Shown here: positions 56,046 through 64,000 of the stretch, piece by piece
Numbering within the stretch: the first letter of the stretch is position 1
How the letters are laid out: the number at the start of each line of letters is the position of its first letter
NCBI RefSeq assembly: GCF_020715565.1
Contig: NZ_CP085839.1
Coordinates: 806,001-870,000 of the forward strand
DNA length: 64,000 nucleotides
Source of the DNA: Nocardioides sp. Kera G14
GTDB lineage: Bacteria > Actinomycetota > Actinomycetes > Propionibacteriales > Nocardioidaceae
Reading direction: 5' to 3'
Position numbers and translations under genes: made by a program
Notes under the pieces: model-generated
Databases searched by the model: none
Seen by the model: only the letters and a program-made list of their open reading frames with translations
What the model was told of the DNA's origin: nothing

Positions 56046-57551
56046 TCAGTCGATCTCGCCGGCAAGCGACATGTCGGTGAGCCACTCGACGGGGGCCTTG
56101 TCGTCGGTCCACACGGGTCCTCCGCGCAGGCCCGGCTCGAGGCGGCTGCCGATGTCGTTGACGAGGGACGAGACGTCGTCGGGGACGTCGACCGCGTCGA
56201 GCGCGGTGACCGGGGAGTCGCCGAGCGTGGCGATGAGCTGGCTGTTGGTCGGCTGTGCCGGGTTGCGCCAGACGTCGTCGTCGCCGAAGACCGAGCGCAG
56301 CGTGGCGGTCAGCGCCTTCTCCAGGGTGTCGGAGCCCTCGGGATGGGCCGAGTTGAGCACCAGCACGCCGCCCGGCGTGAGATGCGATCGCACCGAGGAG
56401 AAGAACTCCTGCGTCGTCAGGTAGAACGGGATGTAGGGCTGGCGATAGGCGTCCACCATGATCACGTCGAAGCGACGGTCGGAGGCGCCCAGCCACGGAC
56501 GGGCGTCGGCGTCGTGGGTGACGAGATGGGGGCCCGACAGGTCGAAGAGGGACAGTCCGACGGAGGTGACGTCGGGGTCGATCTCCACAGCGTCCACGCG
56601 GGTGGAGGGGAAGTAGTGCCCGATCTGGCGTGCCGTCGTACCGGCTGCTGAGCCGAGGATCGCGACGGACGACGGCACGCGGCCACCGGCGAGCGAGAGG
56701 CCGAACATCTCGTCCCAGTAGCCGCCGGTGAGCCACTCGCCGGGGCGGTAGACCGAGTGCACGGCATGGCCCTCGTTGAGCTCGAGCCACCGGGTCTTGT
56801 CGGGATCCTCGATGACCCGGGCGTACTGGTACTCGGTCTCGCGCTCCCAGATCACCCGGCTGTCGCCGGAGGTCTCGGCCTTGACCGTTCCGGTGGGCGC
56901 AGCGATGAGGGCGAGGATCGCCGCGGGCACCATCACCGCGACCCAGCGGACGCGACCCACCAGCAACGGCACGGCCGCCAGGGCCATCAGCGCGGCGAAG
57001 ATCAGGAAGGTCCGACGGGTCCCGACGACGGGGATGAGCAGCAGCGAGGCGGCGAAGGTCCCTACGAGCGAGCCGACCGTGCCGATGGCGGAGAGTCGTC
57101 CCGCCGTGCGACCGGCGTGGCCAGTGTCCGCCACGGCGCCGAGCCGCAGCCGCAGCGCGAAGGGAGAGACCATGCCCAGCAGCAGCAACGGCACCGCCAC
57201 GAGCGCACCGACCCCGACGAGCGAGCCGAGGAACGTCGCCACGCTGAGCTCGTCGACCGCGCTCACCGCGGCCCGCAGGAACGGCCCGGAGACGAGCGGC
57301 ACGATCGCCAACAGGACCGAGGCGATGAGCACCACCACGGCGAGGCGCCGCGGATCGGGCGAGCGGTCAGCCAGTCGGCCGCCGAGGGCGTAGCCGACAC
57401 TCAGCGCGACCAGGACGATCGCGATGGTGTTGGCCCACACGATCGTCGAGCTGCCGAACCACGGCGCGAGCAGCCGCGCCGCCGCGATCTCGGCCCCGAG
57501 CGTGCCCGCACCCACGAAGAAGACGAGCACCTCGAGCGACCACCTACGCAT
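56046..57551 (-). CDS. Membrane-fused spermidine-synthase-like methyltransferase-fold protein
   Basis: 501 residues. Seven or more N-terminal membrane helices (~6-240, e.g. TLGAEIAAARLLAPWFGSS) are followed by a Rossmann domain of the spermidine/spermine synthase type (AILGSAAGTTARQI, VDAVEIDPDV, FDVIMVDAYRQPYIPFYLTTQEFF). Family members are common in actinobacteria with unclear substrates; polyamine synthesis is not assured. ATG at 57551 is chosen because it overlaps the deaminase stop by 8 bp. Confidence 0.85.
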   Translation of the reverse strand: MRRWSLEVLVFFVGAGTLGAEIAAARLLAPWFGSSTIVWANTIAIVLVALSVGYALGGRLADRSPDPRRLAVVVLIASVLLAIVPLVSGPFLRAAVSAVDELSVATFLGSLVGVGALVAVPLLLLGMVSPFALRLRLGAVADTGHAGRTAGRLSAIGTVGSLVGTFAASLLLIPVVGTRRTFLIFAALMALAAVPLLVGRVRWVAVMVPAAILALIAAPTGTVKAETSGDSRVIWERETEYQYARVIEDPDKTRWLELNEGHAVHSVYRPGEWLTGGYWDEMFGLSLAGGRVPSSVAILGSAAGTTARQIGHYFPSTRVDAVEIDPDVTSVGLSLFDLSGPHLVTHDADARPWLGASDRRFDVIMVDAYRQPYIPFYLTTQEFFSSVRSHLTPGGVLVLNSAHPEGSDTLEKALTATLRSVFGDDDVWRNPAQPTNSQLIATLGDSPVTALDAVDVPDDVSSLVNDIGSRLEPGLRGGPVWTDDKAPVEWLTDMSLAGEID

Positions 57552-58167
57552 GCGTGATCGCTCCGCCGCCCTTGTGCTGCTGATAGACCGCACTCAGCTC
57601 GTCATAGATTCCTGCCAGCCGCGTCACCCGGTCATTCAACTCAGGCCGTCCAAGGACCCGTACGCCGTCGGCCAGGTCATGACTCGTGAAGTAGTCGTTC
57701 ACGCGGTTGTAGAGATCCCGCTTCGGAGCAGCCGTCTCACGATCGGGGTCGGGGACGGCGTACACGCCCTTGAGGATGGCGATGTCGTAGGGGATCGCGA
57801 ACGACTCGGCACTGTCCTCGTGGCTGAAGAGGTAGGCGAACTCCGGGATCCCGCTCCACGCGACCCCTGAGAGGCAGAGTGAGCAGGGCTCGTGGGTGGC
57901 GAGCATGATGACGTCACCGATCGCCGGTCGTTCGCTGGCGGGCAGCTCGAAGAAGCGCTTGATCGTGTGGATCTCGCCATGCCACAGGGGGTTCTCGGTC
58001 TCGTTATTGGTCTCGGCGATCACCAGCTCGAGGGTCTCGCGGTGGAGGAGTGCGGCGCCGAAGATCTTGTTGCCGAGCTCGACGCCCGACCGAGTCAGAG
58101 GTACGACGTCGTGCTCGATGACATCGAGCAGCCTGCCTGCGGTCACCGGGTCCGTGAGATCGATCAT
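57544..58167 (-). CDS. Cytidine/nucleoside-deaminase-fold protein
   Basis: 207 residues with zinc-dependent deaminase motifs HGEIHTIKRFF (HxE) and HEPCSLCLSG (PCxxC). The C-terminal half (DLYNRVNDYFTSHDLADGVRVLG) is longer than in tRNA adenosine deaminases, so the substrate is uncertain. ATG at 58167; translationally coupled to the spermidine-synthase-like gene. Its start is about 30 bp from the divergent cobalamin riboswitch. Confidence 0.85.
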   Translation of the reverse strand: MIDLTDPVTAGRLLDVIEHDVVPLTRSGVELGNKIFGAALLHRETLELVIAETNNETENPLWHGEIHTIKRFFELPASERPAIGDVIMLATHEPCSLCLSGVAWSGIPEFAYLFSHEDSAESFAIPYDIAILKGVYAVPDPDRETAAPKRDLYNRVNDYFTSHDLADGVRVLGRPELNDRVTRLAGIYDELSAVYQQHKGGGAITHA

Positions 58168-58194
58168 GGCGGCAGTCTTCCAGTGGGGTAGTGT

Positions 58195-58432
58195 CCCGGG
58201 CTGGGCACCTCGACCGAGGACCCGGACAAATCCATATCGCCCGCTCGTGGGGGAAGTCGGTGAGACTCCGACGCTGACCCGCAACCGTGTGCCGCTCCCT
58301 CGGGGCGGCGAGCCGGAGCACCTGCCGCGGCGCGACCTGACAACCACGCTGTCGAGGAAACACAGCAGGTGTCGCGGACCGTTCCCGAGACGGTGTCGAG
58401 GCTCCCGCTGTTGCAGCGGGAAGGACACTCTG
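58195..58432 (+). promoter_or_regulatory. Cobalamin (B12) riboswitch and leader
   Basis: TAGTGT at 58189-58194 is a probable -10 box. The aptamer core has GGAAGTCGGTGAGACTCCGAC (about 58250-58271, split in the motif), GACCCGCAACCGTG and the conserved AGCCGGAGCACCTGCC box near 58310-58330. The expression platform includes a TCCCGCTG/CAGCGGGA hairpin (58403-58421) immediately before the ribosome-binding GAAGGA of the first gene. Ligand-dependent control of translation or elongation is inferred. Exact boundaries are approximate. Confidence 0.88.
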
Positions 58433-60076
58433 ATGTCACTGCGCATCGCGCCCACCCTGGCCGCCGCGGCTCTCACCGCCGCCGGTCTGACCTTCGTCCC
58501 GAGTGCGGCGCATGCGGTCGACGCCCAGCCCGTGGGGCTCACCGACGCCATCGCCTGGCTGAACAGCAAGGCGGACAGCAACGGCCTTCTGCCCGGCTTC
58601 GACGGCAAGACGGCGAGCATCGCGGTCACCGCCGACGTCGCCAAGAGCCTCTCCGAGGTGGCGGACCCGACCGCCGCGACGGTGGCTAGCAAGGTCGCCG
58701 CGGCTGCGCACGGCCAGATCGGCAGCGACTCCGCCGCCAGCCAGGAGATCGCCGCCGGCCTCTGGGCCTCGCAATTCGCCACCCCGGACTCCGGCCTCCT
58801 CACCGAGTTGGAGAGTGACATCTCGGACGGCAGTGGCACGGTCTCGGTCACGACGTACCCGGCGCCGACGTACACCCCGACCACCAAGACAAGCACGGTC
58901 AACGCCGCTGCTACCGGTCGCCTGACGGACAAGACCTTCAACGAGTACACCGGCACCGACGCCCAGGCGTGGGCTGTGCTCGCGTTGGCACAGGCGGCGT
59001 CGGCCAAGACCGACGCCGCCCTCCACTACCTGCTGGATCAGCAGTGCGCTGACGGTGGCTTCCGCACGAAGTTCAGCCCGATAGATGCCTCGGCGCAGAC
59101 CTGCGCGGACGACTCCGCCTCGACGGACACCGACCTCACGGCCTCCAGCCCCGACGCCACCGGCTCGGCGGTGCTCTTCCTCTCTGCGCTCCCGGCATCG
59201 GCGAAGACGGACGCGGTGACCACCGCCCTCAGCAAGGCCACGGACTGGCTCGTGGAAGACCAGTCCAAGGCCGACGGCAGTTTCAGCGAGTGGTACGGCG
59301 TGAGCGGGAACTCGACCGGCATCGCCGGGCGTGCCCTGCGGGTCGTCGGCAAGGCGGGTGAGGCGCGGAAGGCCGCCGTCTGGCTCCGCGGCCGTCAGGC
59401 CGTGGCCTTCACAGGCTGCCCGACGCCCCTGGCGAAGGACCGCGGTGCGCTCTCCTACAACGAGGACACCTTCGCCGGGAACCTCGCCAGCGGACTCGAC
59501 GCCGCCGGCGTAGGCTCGGCCGTCTCGGTGACCGCCCAGTCACTCGCGGCCCTCGGGGCGCTCCCGACGACGAACCCCACTCCGACCCTCTCGGTTCCTG
59601 CTCTCCGCTCCGGTGCGACAGGCACGCTTCGGATCTCCGGAGCCAACCCCGGCGACGCGCTCTGCGTGACTGTCGCGGGCACGTCGTCGAAGCTCCTTCG
59701 CGCTGGTGCCACTGGGGCAAGCATCACCGCACCCACCGGTGTCGCCTCGGCGCCGATCTCGGTCACGACGGCCTCCGGGGCCACGGCCCGTGCCTCATTC
59801 GCGATCAACACCGCGACGTCGCTCAAGGTCATCGCCAAGAAGAAGATCAAGCGCGGCAAGCGCCTCGCCGTCACCATCACCGGCCTCTGGGCAGGCGAGA
59901 AGGTGACCATCAAGCTCGGCAAGAAGCGGTTCGGCACCGCGCTCGCCAACTCGGGCGGCAAGGCGACCGTGAAGAAGAAGGTCGCCAAGAGCACCAAGCT
60001 CGGCAAGGCCAAGCTCGCCGCTACCGGCGCCTTCGCGAACCGCACCGGCACGGTGAAGATCAAGGTCACCCGTTGA
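58433..60076 (+). CDS. Secreted alpha/alpha-barrel protein (prenyltransferase/squalene-oxidase-like repeats), putative cobalamin-capture component
   Basis: 547 residues with a signal peptide (cleavage after SAAHA near 31). Residues ~35-360 contain repeated helical hairpins with terpene-cyclase-like motifs: AIAWLNSKADSNGLLPGF, LHYLLDQQCADGGFRTKF and ATDWLVEDQSKADGSFSEWYG. This is the fold also used by the N-terminal domain of intrinsic factor/transcobalamin. A Lys-rich Ig-like domain ends the protein (~460-547). No catalytic cyclase Asp motif is evident. The riboswitch and ECF context suggest B12 binding; direct evidence is absent. Stop overlaps next start as TTGA. Confidence 0.8.
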   Translation: MSLRIAPTLAAAALTAAGLTFVPSAAHAVDAQPVGLTDAIAWLNSKADSNGLLPGFDGKTASIAVTADVAKSLSEVADPTAATVASKVAAAAHGQIGSDSAASQEIAAGLWASQFATPDSGLLTELESDISDGSGTVSVTTYPAPTYTPTTKTSTVNAAATGRLTDKTFNEYTGTDAQAWAVLALAQAASAKTDAALHYLLDQQCADGGFRTKFSPIDASAQTCADDSASTDTDLTASSPDATGSAVLFLSALPASAKTDAVTTALSKATDWLVEDQSKADGSFSEWYGVSGNSTGIAGRALRVVGKAGEARKAAVWLRGRQAVAFTGCPTPLAKDRGALSYNEDTFAGNLASGLDAAGVGSAVSVTAQSLAALGALPTTNPTPTLSVPALRSGATGTLRISGANPGDALCVTVAGTSSKLLRAGATGASITAPTGVASAPISVTTASGATARASFAINTATSLKVIAKKKIKRGKRLAVTITGLWAGEKVTIKLGKKRFGTALANSGGKATVKKKVAKSTKLGKAKLAATGAFANRTGTVKIKVTR

Positions 60077-60936
60077 TCCGGCGCCTGTCAGGGCTGATGG
60101 CGGCGGTGGTCCTGGTGGCCTCCGCCGCCATCGGCCTTTCCTCTCCGCCTGCGAGTGCGGCCTACTGCACGTCCTCGGGCGTCGGCGTCGTGGTCGAATT
60201 CGGCGACCTCGGTGGCGGCGTGAGCACCGGTTGTGGTTCCGGCGCCAAGGCGTCCAAGGCGTTCACCTCCGCCGGCGTCACGCTCACCGAAGACGCCCAG
60301 AACCCCGGCTTCGTCTGCCGAGTCAACGGCAAGCCCGACTCGGGGGACCAGTGCGAGGCGACCAACGCCTACTGGGGCCTCTTCGTCTCCAAGCAGGGTG
60401 GAGCCTGGACCTACGCCAGCCAGGGCGTCTACACCCAGCCCGTCGCCTCCGGTGACAGCGTCGCCTTCGTCTGGCAGGACTCCAACTCCCGTACGCCGCC
60501 CGGCACCGCCCCGCAGCAGCCGGTTGTCGCGACATCGAAGCCGACGCCTACCGCCACGCCGAGCGCGAAGCAATCCGCGACGTCGGTGAAGAAGCCACAC
60601 TCGACCGTGGCCTCGAAGACTGCCTCGGCCACCCCGAGGGCCACCCCGACGACCACTGCGTCGGCGAGCTCCTCGACGAGTGCGTCGGTGAGCTCGTCTG
60701 CGACGACAACGCCCACCTCGACGGCCTCCGTGAGCTCGGCACCCGCCTCCGCCGCAGTCACCGCAACGACCGACTCGCCCTCCGCGACCTCGTCCACGGG
60801 CGACCTCGACGCCACACCGGCGTCGGCCACGGCCAGCGACAGCGGTGGTCTGCCCGGCTGGGCCGGCCCGGCCGTCATCGTCGTGATCATCGCCCTGGCG
60901 GGCGGCGTCACGTTGTGGAGGAAGCAGAGCTCTTGA
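60073..60936 (+). CDS. Secreted beta-domain (DUF4430/SCO2322-like) protein with stalk and C-terminal anchor
   Basis: 287 residues. A signal peptide ends near SPPASAA. The ~95-residue globular part (VVVEFGDLGGG; GFVCRVNGKPD; NAYWGLFVSKQGGAWTYASQGVYTQPVASGDSVAF) resembles the C-terminal beta domain of transcobalamins. A Ser/Thr/Pro-rich stalk (~140-255) then leads to a transmembrane helix (WAGPAVIVVIIALAGGVTLW) and a short RKQSS tail. It should display the domain outside the membrane. Start TTG at 60073 in TTGA overlap with the upstream stop. Confidence 0.78.
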   Translation: MIRRLSGLMAAVVLVASAAIGLSSPPASAAYCTSSGVGVVVEFGDLGGGVSTGCGSGAKASKAFTSAGVTLTEDAQNPGFVCRVNGKPDSGDQCEATNAYWGLFVSKQGGAWTYASQGVYTQPVASGDSVAFVWQDSNSRTPPGTAPQQPVVATSKPTPTATPSAKQSATSVKKPHSTVASKTASATPRATPTTTASASSSTSASVSSSATTTPTSTASVSSAPASAAVTATTDSPSATSSTGDLDATPASATASDSGGLPGWAGPAVIVVIIALAGGVTLWRKQSS

Positions 60937-62045
60937 TCGGACCGGCGCGCGAGCTCCACCCGGTCGCCTGGTGGTTGTGGGCGATCGGGCTGGCGGCGTA
61001 CGCCTCCCAGACGACGAACCCATGGCTCCTGCTCACCCTGATCGCGATCGCCGTGGTCGTCGTGGCCGCGCGCCGGACCGAGCAGCCGTGGGCGAAGGCG
61101 TTCCGTTACTACCTCATCGCGGCAGCCTTCGTCGTGGCGCTCCGCGTGGCGTTCCGGATCGTGCTGGGCGGGGGAGTGGGCAGCATCGTGTGGCTCGATC
61201 TTCCCGAGATCCCTTTGCCTGACTGGGTTCTGGGCATCTCGCTCTTCGGGTCGATCACGCAGGAGTCTGTACTCGCCGGCCTATACGACGGGCTCCGGCT
61301 GGCCGGCATCATGGTCGCCGTCGGCGCCGCCAACGCCCTCGCGAACCCCAAACGGTTGCTCCGCTCACTGCCGCCGGCGCTCTACGAGATCGGCACCGCC
61401 CTCGTCGTCGCGGTGACCGTGCTGCCGCAGCTCGGCGAGAGCCTGCAGCGTGTCCGCCGCGCGCAACAGTTGCGTGAGAGCCATGCCGGGCGTGCGCACC
61501 GGATGCGACGGATCGTCGTCCCCGTGCTCGAGGGCGCGCTCGAGCGATCCCTCAGCCTGGCCGCCGGGATGGACACCCGCGGCTACGGCCGCACAGGTCC
61601 GGCCGCACCGGGCGCCCGGCGCCTGACCGGTCTCCTGCTGCTGGTCGGCCTCGGTGGCCTCTGTGTCGGTGCGTACGCCGTCCTCGACCCGACCTTCGTC
61701 GCAGGCTGGGCCGCGGGGCTGATGCTCGCTGCCGGTGGCGGCTTGGCGGTGCTGGGCCTGGTGGTCGCAGGGCGCCGGGTGGAGCGCACGATCTACCGGC
61801 CCGTGCCCTGGCGCGCGCCGGAGTTGCTCGTGGTCGCGAGCGGTGTCGTCACGGCGGTCGGCGGCTGGCTGGTCGGGCATCATCAGCCGGAGTCCGCCTA
61901 TCCGTCACTCACGGAGGCACCGTTCGTGACACTCACGGGACTTCTGACGGTCGTGGTCGGCGTACTGCCGGCGGTGGTGGCGCCGATGCCGAGCCCCACC
62001 GAGCTGCCCCGACTTCCTGAGCTGTCCGAGGCGGTGGCCGCATGA
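60933..62045 (+). CDS. ECF transporter transmembrane (T) component, CbiQ family
   Basis: 370 residues with about eight hydrophobic helices. The EcfT coupling region is visible as RRIVVPVLEGALERSLSLAAGMDTRGYG, whose A-R-G type motifs contact the ATPases. TTG at 60933 again overlaps the upstream stop as TTGA, with GGAGGA about 10 nt before it; a GTG at 60915 is the alternative. Couples the ATPases to an S component. Confidence 0.9.
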   Translation: MIGPARELHPVAWWLWAIGLAAYASQTTNPWLLLTLIAIAVVVVAARRTEQPWAKAFRYYLIAAAFVVALRVAFRIVLGGGVGSIVWLDLPEIPLPDWVLGISLFGSITQESVLAGLYDGLRLAGIMVAVGAANALANPKRLLRSLPPALYEIGTALVVAVTVLPQLGESLQRVRRAQQLRESHAGRAHRMRRIVVPVLEGALERSLSLAAGMDTRGYGRTGPAAPGARRLTGLLLLVGLGGLCVGAYAVLDPTFVAGWAAGLMLAAGGGLAVLGLVVAGRRVERTIYRPVPWRAPELLVVASGVVTAVGGWLVGHHQPESAYPSLTEAPFVTLTGLLTVVVGVLPAVVAPMPSPTELPRLPELSEAVAA

Positions 62046-63664
62046 TCGAACTGCGCCACGTCTCCGTCGCCCTGCCGGACCGACCGGCCCCGGTCCTCGA
62101 CGGCGTCGACCTCACGATCGCGGCGGGCGAGCTCGTCGTGCTCGCCGGCCCGACGGGCGCCGGCAAGTCGACGCTGCTCGGCGTCGTGAGCGGACTGGTG
62201 CCGCGGTTCACCGGCGGATCACTCACCGGGGACGTTCTCCTCGACGGTGTCTCGATCCTGCACGCCCCGCCCCGGGAGCGGGCCGAGGTGATCGGTGTCG
62301 TCGGCCAGGATCCGGTCGCAGGCTTCGTCACCGACACGGTCGATGAGGAGCTGGCCTACGGCATGGAGCAGCTCGGCCTCGCACCGTCGGCCATGCGTCG
62401 ACGGGTCGAGGAGACCCTTGATCTGCTGGGGATCGCGGAGCTTCGCACCCGCGATCTCCGCACCCTGAGCGGCGGCCAGCAACAGCGGGTCGCGCTCGGC
62501 TCCGTGCTCACCATGCATCCGCGACTCCTCGTGCTCGACGAGCCGACCTCGGCCCTCGACCCCACCGCCGCTGAGGACGTCCTCGCCACGGTGAGCCGCC
62601 TCGTCGAAGACGTCGGCGTCAGCGTCCTGATGGCCGAGCACCGCCTCGAGCGGGTCGTCCCCTTCGCCGACCGCATCGCGTTGCTGCGCGGAGACGGTCG
62701 GCTTGAGATCGGGGACCCCGCCGAGGTACTCGCAACCTCGCCCGTCGCCCCGCCGCTCGTCGAGCTCGGTCGTCTCCTTGACCTCGATCCCCTCCCGTTG
62801 ACCGTGCGCGAGGCCAGGAAAGCCGTGCGGGCGGGTTGGGAAGGGGGCGCCGCGCGAGTTCCGCAGCGAGCGGAGCGAGCGAGGATGTCTGAGATAGCGG
62901 CGCCCCCTTCCCAAGCTGATCGCACGGCGGAGGCGAAGGCTCTACGCGTCGTGAGGGGCGCGACCGAGGTGCTGAAGGGCCTGGACCTGATACTCCGAGC
63001 CGGGGAGATCGCTGCGCTCATGGGCCGCAACGGCTCCGGCAAGTCCACACTGCTCTGGACCCTCCAGGGCTCCCAGGCGCGGAGGGCAGGCAGTGTCGAG
63101 ATCGACGGGACCGATCCGGCCGCAGTGAAGCCCGAGCAGCGCCGCCGACTCGTCGGGCTGCTGCCGCAGACGGCGAGCGACCTGCTCTACCTCGAGACGG
63201 TGGCGGAGGAGTGCGCGGACGGTGGTCCGAAGACGCGCGAGCTCCTCGACCGGCTCGTGCCGGGGATCGACGACGACACGCATCCGCGCGACCTCTCCGA
63301 GGGACAGCAGCTGGCCCTCGCCCTCGCGCTCGTCCTCGCCGGTGATCCGCCCGTGATCCTCCTCGACGAGCCCACACGTGGCCTCGACTACGCCGCCAAG
63401 TCGGCGCTCGCCGACATCCTCCACAGCCTCGCGGCTGAGGGGCGGAGCGTGCTCGTGGCCACGCACGACGTGGAGTTCGCCGCCCACATCGCCGACCGGG
63501 TCCTCGTCCTCGCCGAGGGCGAGCTCATCAGCGACGGCCCGGCACACGCGGTCCTGACCGAGAGCCCCGCGTTCGCCCCTCAGGTCACCAAGGTCCTCGG
63601 CGCTCCCTGGCTCACCGTCGAGGACGTACGCCGCGCGCTCGAGGCAGAAGGCGCACCGGCATGA
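62042..63664 (+). CDS. Fused ECF ATPase with two ABC domains
   Basis: 540 residues combining EcfA and EcfA' halves. First: GPTGAGKST (~42), LSGGQQQRVALG (~143), VLDEPTSALD. Second: GRNGSGKST (~330), variant signature LSEGQQLALALAL (~421), ILLDEPTRGLD. The second signature lacks the usual GG, suggesting an asymmetric pair. The linker (~266-291) is encoded by an in-frame palindromic repeat at 62836-62914. The ATG overlaps the T-component stop (ATGA). Confidence 0.93.
   Translation: MIELRHVSVALPDRPAPVLDGVDLTIAAGELVVLAGPTGAGKSTLLGVVSGLVPRFTGGSLTGDVLLDGVSILHAPPRERAEVIGVVGQDPVAGFVTDTVDEELAYGMEQLGLAPSAMRRRVEETLDLLGIAELRTRDLRTLSGGQQQRVALGSVLTMHPRLLVLDEPTSALDPTAAEDVLATVSRLVEDVGVSVLMAEHRLERVVPFADRIALLRGDGRLEIGDPAEVLATSPVAPPLVELGRLLDLDPLPLTVREARKAVRAGWEGGAARVPQRAERARMSEIAAPPSQADRTAEAKALRVVRGATEVLKGLDLILRAGEIAALMGRNGSGKSTLLWTLQGSQARRAGSVEIDGTDPAAVKPEQRRRLVGLLPQTASDLLYLETVAEECADGGPKTRELLDRLVPGIDDDTHPRDLSEGQQLALALALVLAGDPPVILLDEPTRGLDYAAKSALADILHSLAAEGRSVLVATHDVEFAAHIADRVLVLAEGELISDGPAHAVLTESPAFAPQVTKVLGAPWLTVEDVRRALEAEGAPA
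62836..62914. repeat. In-frame palindromic repeat element inside the ECF ATPase linker
   Basis: TTGGGAAGGGGGCGCCGC (62836-62853) is the exact reverse complement of GCGGCGCCCCCTTCCCAA (62897-62914). The 43-bp interior contains AGCGAGCGGAGCGAGCGAGG. The 79-bp unit encodes linker residues (WEGGAARVPQRAERARMSE...) with no stop codon, so the reading frame is preserved. Confidence 0.85.
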
Positions 63665-64000
63665 CGAGGATGATCCGCCTCTCGGCCCGGAGCGCCTTCA
63701 CGATCGCGATCGCCAGCATCTTCGGCCTGATCACGCTCGCCTGGCCGCTCCTGGTCAACCGCGCGGACGGCCAGTTGGTGCAGCCGCCCTGGGTCTTCAT
63801 GCTGCTGCTGCCGATCGTCGTGCTCGTCGTCGTCGCCGAGCTGAGCGAGGATGGCCTCGACGCGCGTGCGCTGGCCATCCTCGGGGTCCTGAGCGCCGTG
63901 GATGCCATCCTCCGTGGCCTGAGTGCAGGGACAGCAGGCGTGGAGTTCGTCTTCTTCCTGATCATCCTCGGAGGGCGGGTCTACGGTCCCGCGTTCGGGT
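63661..64000 (+). CDS. Probable ECF transporter S component (3' end outside window)
   Basis: At least 113 residues visible. Helical membrane segments: FTIAIASIFGLITLAWPLLV, WVFMLLLPIVVLVVVAEL, ALAILGVLSAVDAILRGL and FVFFLIILGGRVYG. Position as last of the overlapping ECF genes and the membrane topology point to the substrate-specific component, of CbrT (cobalamin) type by context. The ATG overlaps the ATPase stop (ATGA). Confident family assignment needs the missing C-terminus. Confidence 0.8.
   Translation, partial: MTRMIRLSARSAFTIAIASIFGLITLAWPLLVNRADGQLVQPPWVFMLLLPIVVLVVVAELSEDGLDARALAILGVLSAVDAILRGLSAGTAGVEFVFFLIILGGRVYGPAFG

Noticed and set aside
58190..58429. Seven-base complementarity AGTGTCC (58190-58196) with GGACACT (58423-58429) as a riboswitch anti-Shine-Dalgarno pairing
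   Set aside because: The 5' segment overlaps the likely -10 box TAGTGT, so it is probably not transcribed.

Overview
This window is a GC-rich actinobacterial chromosome segment. It most resembles a Nocardioides-type member of the Propionibacteriales. That placement is inferred from gene order (tig-clpP1P2-clpX; mreBCD-mrdA-rodA; the TIGR03960/TIGR03936 pair with rne-rplU-rpmA-obg-proB; cysteine desulfurase-mnmA-MetE-like-ligA-gatCAB), an archaeal-type ValRS, a DUF222/HNH protein, an AbiEi-N/DUF559 protein and many start codons sitting just behind a TANNNT box. No database search was possible.

Layout. 1-7.1 kb: end of a SpoIIE-type phosphatase gene, tRNA-Gly(UCC) and tRNA-Pro(UGG), trigger factor, a degenerate alpha/beta-hydrolase, and the ClpP1-ClpP2-ClpX protease behind a ClgR-box-like palindrome. 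7.1-12.8 kb: valS divergent from folC, then ndk and an acetyltransferase. 12.9-18.7 kb: cell-elongation operon (an unusual short MreB, MreC, MreD, PBP2, RodA). 18.7-21.8 kb: a Fur/Zur regulator divergent from a zinc ABC importer, with two palindromic operators between them. 21.9-28.9 kb: an MFS pump, then the radical SAM TIGR03960 gene separated from its usual partner TIGR03936 by three accessory genes, one of the DUF222/HNH (13E12) family. 28.9-36 kb: RNase E/G with a long leader, L21, L27, Obg GTPase, ProB. 36-47 kb: a 2-oxoglutarate oxygenase, PPK2, the tRNA-thiolation pair, a MetE-like protein, Hsp20, a PfpI/DJ-1 protein whose ribosome-binding site is buried in a perfect hairpin, a TetR-MFS efflux operon, and ligA. 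47-54.9 kb: a membrane glycosyltransferase, two acetyltransferases, GatCAB and a NYN/LOTUS RNase-like protein. 54.9-56 kb: an AbiEi-N/DUF559 nuclease-like gene flanked by two related palindromes. 56-58.2 kb: a membrane spermidine-synthase-like protein and a deaminase.

58.2-64 kb holds the most interesting system. A cobalamin riboswitch is followed by five tightly overlapping genes: a secreted alpha/alpha-barrel protein, a membrane-anchored small beta-domain protein, an ECF T component, a fused two-domain ECF ATPase and a truncated membrane protein that is probably the S component. The two exported proteins look like the separated halves of animal intrinsic factor/transcobalamin, which suggests surface capture of vitamin B12 coupled to ECF uptake. 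The ATPase gene also carries an in-frame palindromic insertion in its linker.

Starts were moved from the longest frame to better-supported positions where ribosome-binding sites, overlaps or family alignments allowed. No CRISPR array, complete insertion sequence, rRNA gene or replication origin was seen.
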